Origin: Chionoecetes opilio
Taxonomy: Eukaryota; Arthropoda; Malacostraca; Decapoda; Majidae
Assembly (NCBI GenBank): GCA_016584305.1
Contig: JACEEZ010020234.1
Span: 39,955-103,954 of the forward strand
Length of the DNA: 64,000 nucleotides
Direction: 5' to 3'
The position numbers were made by a program, and so were the translations under genes. Position 1 is the stretch's first letter. Each line of letters opens with the position of its first letter. The notes under the pieces were generated by a model. That model worked only from the letters and a program-made list of their open reading frames with translations, searched no databases and had not been told where the DNA came from. Shown one piece after another: positions 60,479-64,000 of this stretch.

Positions 60479-61693
60479 GGTAACCGGATGTTTCGCCCCA
60501 TGGATGTTTCGCCCCATGGATGTTTCGCCCCATGGACGTTTCGCCCCATCCTAATCGCGGACGTTTAGCCCCACATTAGCGGACGTTTCGCCCCACATTA
60601 GCGGACGTTTCGCCCCACATTAGCGGACGTTTCGCCCCACATTAGCGGACGTTTCGCCCCCATTCGTGGATGTTTCGCCCCACTCGCGGACGTTTCGCCC
60701 CACGGAAATTACTATACTGTTTCAAAACTGTTCATCAAATGACTACAAAATCATCAGAAATATTGATCCCTGTATTGATCCATTTGTTTACGCACAAAAA
60801 GATGACGAAATGCTGTTATCGATCGGTCTTAAAGGGACAGTGTACTGAATTCCGTACTAGAGCGGCCGGAATACATAAAACCATATATAGCCTTTGGATC
60901 CTATCGAGTAGACGCTTTGAGTTTGATCCATTTTTGTTACTATGCAAATACTTGACTAGGCGTTTGAAGACATTGGATGATTTAGTCATTTTATAGAATT
61001 GGGATGAAAGTCATTTTGTATTATCTAAATCCCTGAAATGTTTTGAAATGGACGTTTCTAAAGGGAAAACTTTTTTATTTCTCATCTGATTTTTATAAAA
61101 TTTTTGACGTGTAGTTAGGTATTGGTTAGAAACAAAGTGTGTCAAATTTGGAGAGATTTGAAGAAGAAATATGGAAATTATCGTAGACAAATAGACTACA
61201 CCCCAATCCTGTTTTGACTATAGTAGGGAATTCCAAGTGCACTGTCCCTTTAAGACCGGTCGGTAACAGCATTTCGTCATCATTTTGTGCGTAAACAAAT
61301 CGATCAGTATTTCTGATGATTTTGTAGTCATTTGATGAACAGTTTTGAAACGGTTAATATGGAGGAGAGTTTCACGTACGCTACAGACCTTACTACTCAC
61401 GAATTCAATTTTTTTTTGGGCTCAGAATACTGTACACTACTACTCTACTTGCGCTCAATAAAAATAAAAAAAAATAATAAAATAATATTTTGTGGTTAAG
61501 GTTAGGTTAGGTTTCTTTAAAACCTGTAAGGTTAGGTTAGGTTAGGTTAAAACATAAGGTTAGGTTAGGTTAAAACATAAGGTTAGGTTAGGTTTCAATT
61601 TTATAGTAATTTCCGGGGAGCGAATCCGGGGGGGCGAAACGTCCGCAAATGGGGGCGAAACGTCCGCGATTGGGCGGGGGCGAAACGTCCGGC
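60479..61693. mobile_element. Foldback transposon, copy 4
   Basis: Left end: CCGGATGTTTCGCCCCATGG, then 22-bp units of GCGGACGTTTCGCCCCACATTA, then an arm of about 140 bp ending GGTCTTAAAGGGACAGTG. The right side mirrors this (CACTGTCCCTTTAAGACC at 61240, then GGGGCGAAACGTCCG units). The direct flanks ATCCCCTTCAGAC (60466-60478) and ATTCCCTTCAGAC (61694-61706) are a target duplication of about 13 bp. The central 300 bp is AT-rich with no open frame. The right arm contains a nested insertion at 61350-61596. Confidence 0.85.
61350..61596 (+). repeat. TTAGG-tailed repeat nested in the foldback element
   Basis: It runs from GGTTAATATGGAGGAGAG to AAGGTTAGGTTAGGTTTC and interrupts the arm exactly where copy 1 (30268-30290) is continuous. 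Three (GGTTA)n blocks at 61496-61590 are separated by AAAACATAA. Confidence 0.8.
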
Positions 61694-62627
61694 ATTCCCT
61701 TCAGACTAATCATCACCACGACAGAAGTGAGAAGGGAAAGTGGCCGTGGTTCAAGAAGTGGCCGTGTCGACATAGAGACCTACGGGCCTAACACTTATAC
61801 CCGCCTCTGTGTGGCATCAGAGTGGCCCTGAGCTCCGCTTGCCTAGTGCCCCGCCCCCCCACACTCAGCTGGGGCCCCGCAGTGTTTGAGACCCCCAAAG
61901 CTAGCCACGCCACTGCTGCTCTCCTCCTCCTGTCCTCCACTCACTCCCTCACTCGCCACGTCACCACTTGTTTACAGCGGTGCCTGCTACCGTTATCTTA
62001 CCTCTTACAAGCAGCGCCACACACCCTCAGGAGGCTACAGGAGGCCTACTACATGTATTAAAGTCACGGAAAAACTACAGGCGCCTCGCCGGCCCTACAC
62101 AACGCTCTTCTTCTTGTGACTTTTGGCGCCAGACGCGGCACTGACGCCAACTTTCTGTTTTTTTGCTTGTTATTTTACTTTAGTGTACAAGCAGTTGTGA
62201 ACTGTTTGTTTTCCATGTCACCTGTGATCGCAGGGAATCTTGGTTAGTTTCCGATCGTATAATGATTATTATCGTGCATTTATTGTTTGCTTGACGCCGA
62301 TCCTGAGAGGGGTAAAATGCAACTCAAGCTTAAGAGTCAGGTGACTGTGTTTTCTAGGGATGCCACTCCTTGGGATTTTTCCCAAGATCTTTTTGATTTG
62401 GGCCATGGCCCTGGATATTTTTGTCTATTTTGGGATTATTCAAGTATTTCCCCCAGTAGTTTATCTCAAGGTAAGCTGTGTACCGTATTTAGGATTCCGT
62501 TTCAATGGGTTTATTTAAAGACCTTGGGATATTTATGTCTATCTTGGGATTTCTTTGGGTCAGTCTTGGGGTTTCTGAAGACGTAGAGTGGCAAGCCTGT
62601 GGAAGTCACCCAAGCACCGCGGACAAG

Positions 62628-62745
62628 TGACGTTAATACTTATATTTCTACATCCATGATTTCAGGAAAGTTAGAAGGGGCTATCTGGAGAGTCTGTGTC
62701 ATTTTGTTTGTCAAAGTTTCTCAAAACATGACAACCTATATTTTT
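62628..62745 (-). repeat. Inverted piece of the unit at the right end of copy 4
   Basis: GACGTTAATACTTATATTTC to ATGACAACCTATATT is the reverse complement of about 44485-44605. It directly follows ACCGCGGACAAGTG, which in copy 2 continues forward into GCGTGTATCCAAGG. A local inversion or a misjoin is required. Confidence 0.8.
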
Positions 62746-62916
62746 TCCCTCCTCTTCCTTCTCCCTTTTCATCCTCCACACACACATCATAGCCAGTATG
62801 TGATATTATCGTGAATAACGAAACTTTTTTTCAGGTGAGTTTTGATGTTTAGAATTAATCTGCTAACCGTTTCTGTCGCAAATCATATCTATTCCTCCCA
62901 GCCCACCCATATATAT
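62746..62916. other. Unassigned spacer
   Basis: Pyrimidine-rich then mixed sequence between the inverted piece and the LTR. Nothing is recognised. Confidence 0.4.
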
Positions 62917-63358
62917 TGTTATGCCCCCCCGTAACTTACCAAAGACAGTTCACTGTTCTGAGTTCGGCGTGGGGCTGGTGGTCCGAGGACTACTTACTGG
63001 TAACGGTCAGAGCACGGGCGAGAAAAAAAAAAGAGCGTCTCCTTTAACTATTTATTTCCACATGGTACTTGAGAAGGCACACACAGTTACAGGAGGGGAG
63101 TGTATACACTTATCTTCACACACAAGCACACGCTCCAAGTATTCCAGGGCACAGGCGTAGAGGGTGAGAGCAGTTCCATGCTTTACCAACGACTGGCTTC
63201 CTCTCTCCTTCCTCGCTTTGGCGCACCCCTGCCAGACCACCCCACCCTCTCTCACTCCTGCCTCTCTCGCCACCCAGACTTAAACACATACACACACATT
63301 GCCTCGCACGCCACCCAGACATACACGATTACATGATTACAGTATTACAATCGTAACA
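62917..63358 (-). mobile_element. 3' LTR of an LTR retrotransposon
   Basis: Plus-strand termini TGTTATG and CGTAACA give the TG...CA boundary with short inverted ends. On the minus strand the LTR directly follows the polypurine tract AAGGGAGGGGTAG (complement of 63359-63371), which marks it as the 3' LTR. An AATAAA signal lies near 63050 on the minus strand. About 442 bp. The other LTR lies beyond the window, probably a Gypsy-type element. Confidence 0.78.
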
Positions 63359-64000
63359 CTACCCCTCCCTTAAAACATAAGACGTCCTCGTCTGTAACAT
63401 AAACATTTCCCACAACAGCAAATAATCAAAAACAAAACTCCAATCCTAAATTAGCACTCTAGAAAAATACAGACACACAACAATAATCAAATTCCTTTGA
63501 CAATTACTATTTTTCCCCCACCACTCACCCCTCCTCCAAAATATTACAACACCCGTTAAACCACTGCAGGCAGACTGCGCACCGCGCGTCACCTCCGCCA
63601 CCACTTCCTCAACCACCACTACCTCCAAAAACTCAACAATGCCAACCACAGCTTTGAGCTCCCAGACCCTACTCGCCATCTCCCAGCCGCCCCTGCAGTG
63701 TCGGAAAGTCACCAGGCAGCCCTTCTCTTTCCCCGCCCGCGAGACACCTCCAGCAGGAACCCCGAGCATGCTACCCAACGCAGGGCCCAAAACCCAGGGA
63801 CTTCCTCCACCCTTGGCTCGCCTCAGAGGTAGCCACAGTCCAGGAGCCCCACACTCCACTGGCCCCCCCACAGCTCCCCTCGTTCCCACTGGCTCTAGTC
63901 TCGCGGTGGAAAGGTGCCACGACCCTCCCGACAGACCATGCCCTCCACGCGAACGCCGGGGGGAAGGGCGGGGGGAACTAGCAGGCACGCACTGGGCCGC
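63359..64000 (-). mobile_element. Internal region of the LTR retrotransposon, 3' end
   Basis: Contains the polypurine tract next to the LTR, a roughly 75-bp A/C-rich stretch and a 180-codon open frame at 63988-63446 in G+C-rich sequence (ARLEPVGTRGAVGG, GWEMASRVWELK). I recognise no protease, reverse transcriptase, RNase H or integrase motif. It may be the tail of the polyprotein, an extra 3' frame, or chance. The frame is open to the window edge region and differs in composition from everything to its left. Confidence 0.5.

Overview
This window looks like a repeat-dominated, gene-poor piece of an arthropod genome. The best guess is a decapod crustacean, possibly a crab. The reasons are very long microsatellites (GT, GA, TAG, AAT), tRNA-derived SINEs, degraded non-LTR retrotransposons and short interstitial runs of the arthropod telomere motif TTAGG. 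Coding sequence is confined to short spliced exons or decayed transposon genes. There are no operons, Shine-Dalgarno sites or CRISPR arrays. The species call is inference only.

Left part (1-24.9 kb). Two minus-strand exons (7844-8002 and 6357-6571) join in frame and encode the N-terminal half of an animal haem peroxidase, including the distal histidine. A plus-strand exon (3686-4124) encodes the C-terminal half, including the proximal histidine. Each side carries an in-frame stop. The two halves face each other across a perfectly symmetric palindromic Tc1-like element (4460-6230). A short minus-strand exon at 15656-15796 resembles the Rpb7-like N-terminal domain of RNA polymerase I subunit RPA43. 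The rest is a series of mobile elements: five TTAA-flanked piggyBac-type MITEs, a nested hAT-like MITE, three kinds of tRNA-derived SINE, two copies of one LINE family, pieces of a CR1/Jockey-like LINE, a pogo-like element, and a FLYWCH-domain MULE transposase interrupted by a 154-bp TA-flanked MITE.

Right part (24.9-62.7 kb). This is a tandem array of four versions of a roughly 9-11 kb composite unit in the same orientation, starting near 24975, 35800, 46435 and 51665. Each unit is assembled from a MITE, a 0.9-kb hairpin element, GA and GGA tracts, a SINE, a TAAATAC minisatellite, a C2H2 zinc-finger array on the minus strand, a 78-bp minisatellite and a long anonymous segment. Finger number differs between copies (about 10, 16 and 22), and the fingers differ mainly at DNA-contact positions. 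Copies 1 and 4 carry a foldback transposon whose empty site survives in copy 2. Copy 2 carries a 1.6-kb TIR element whose empty sites survive in copies 1 and 3. Copy 3 contains a 416-bp assembly gap and lacks the zinc-finger block.

Right edge (62.9-64 kb). A 442-bp LTR with an adjacent polypurine tract marks the 3' end of a minus-strand LTR retrotransposon that runs out of the window.

Error density changes abruptly inside repeats (for example near 57840), so many frameshifts may be consensus errors rather than biological decay.
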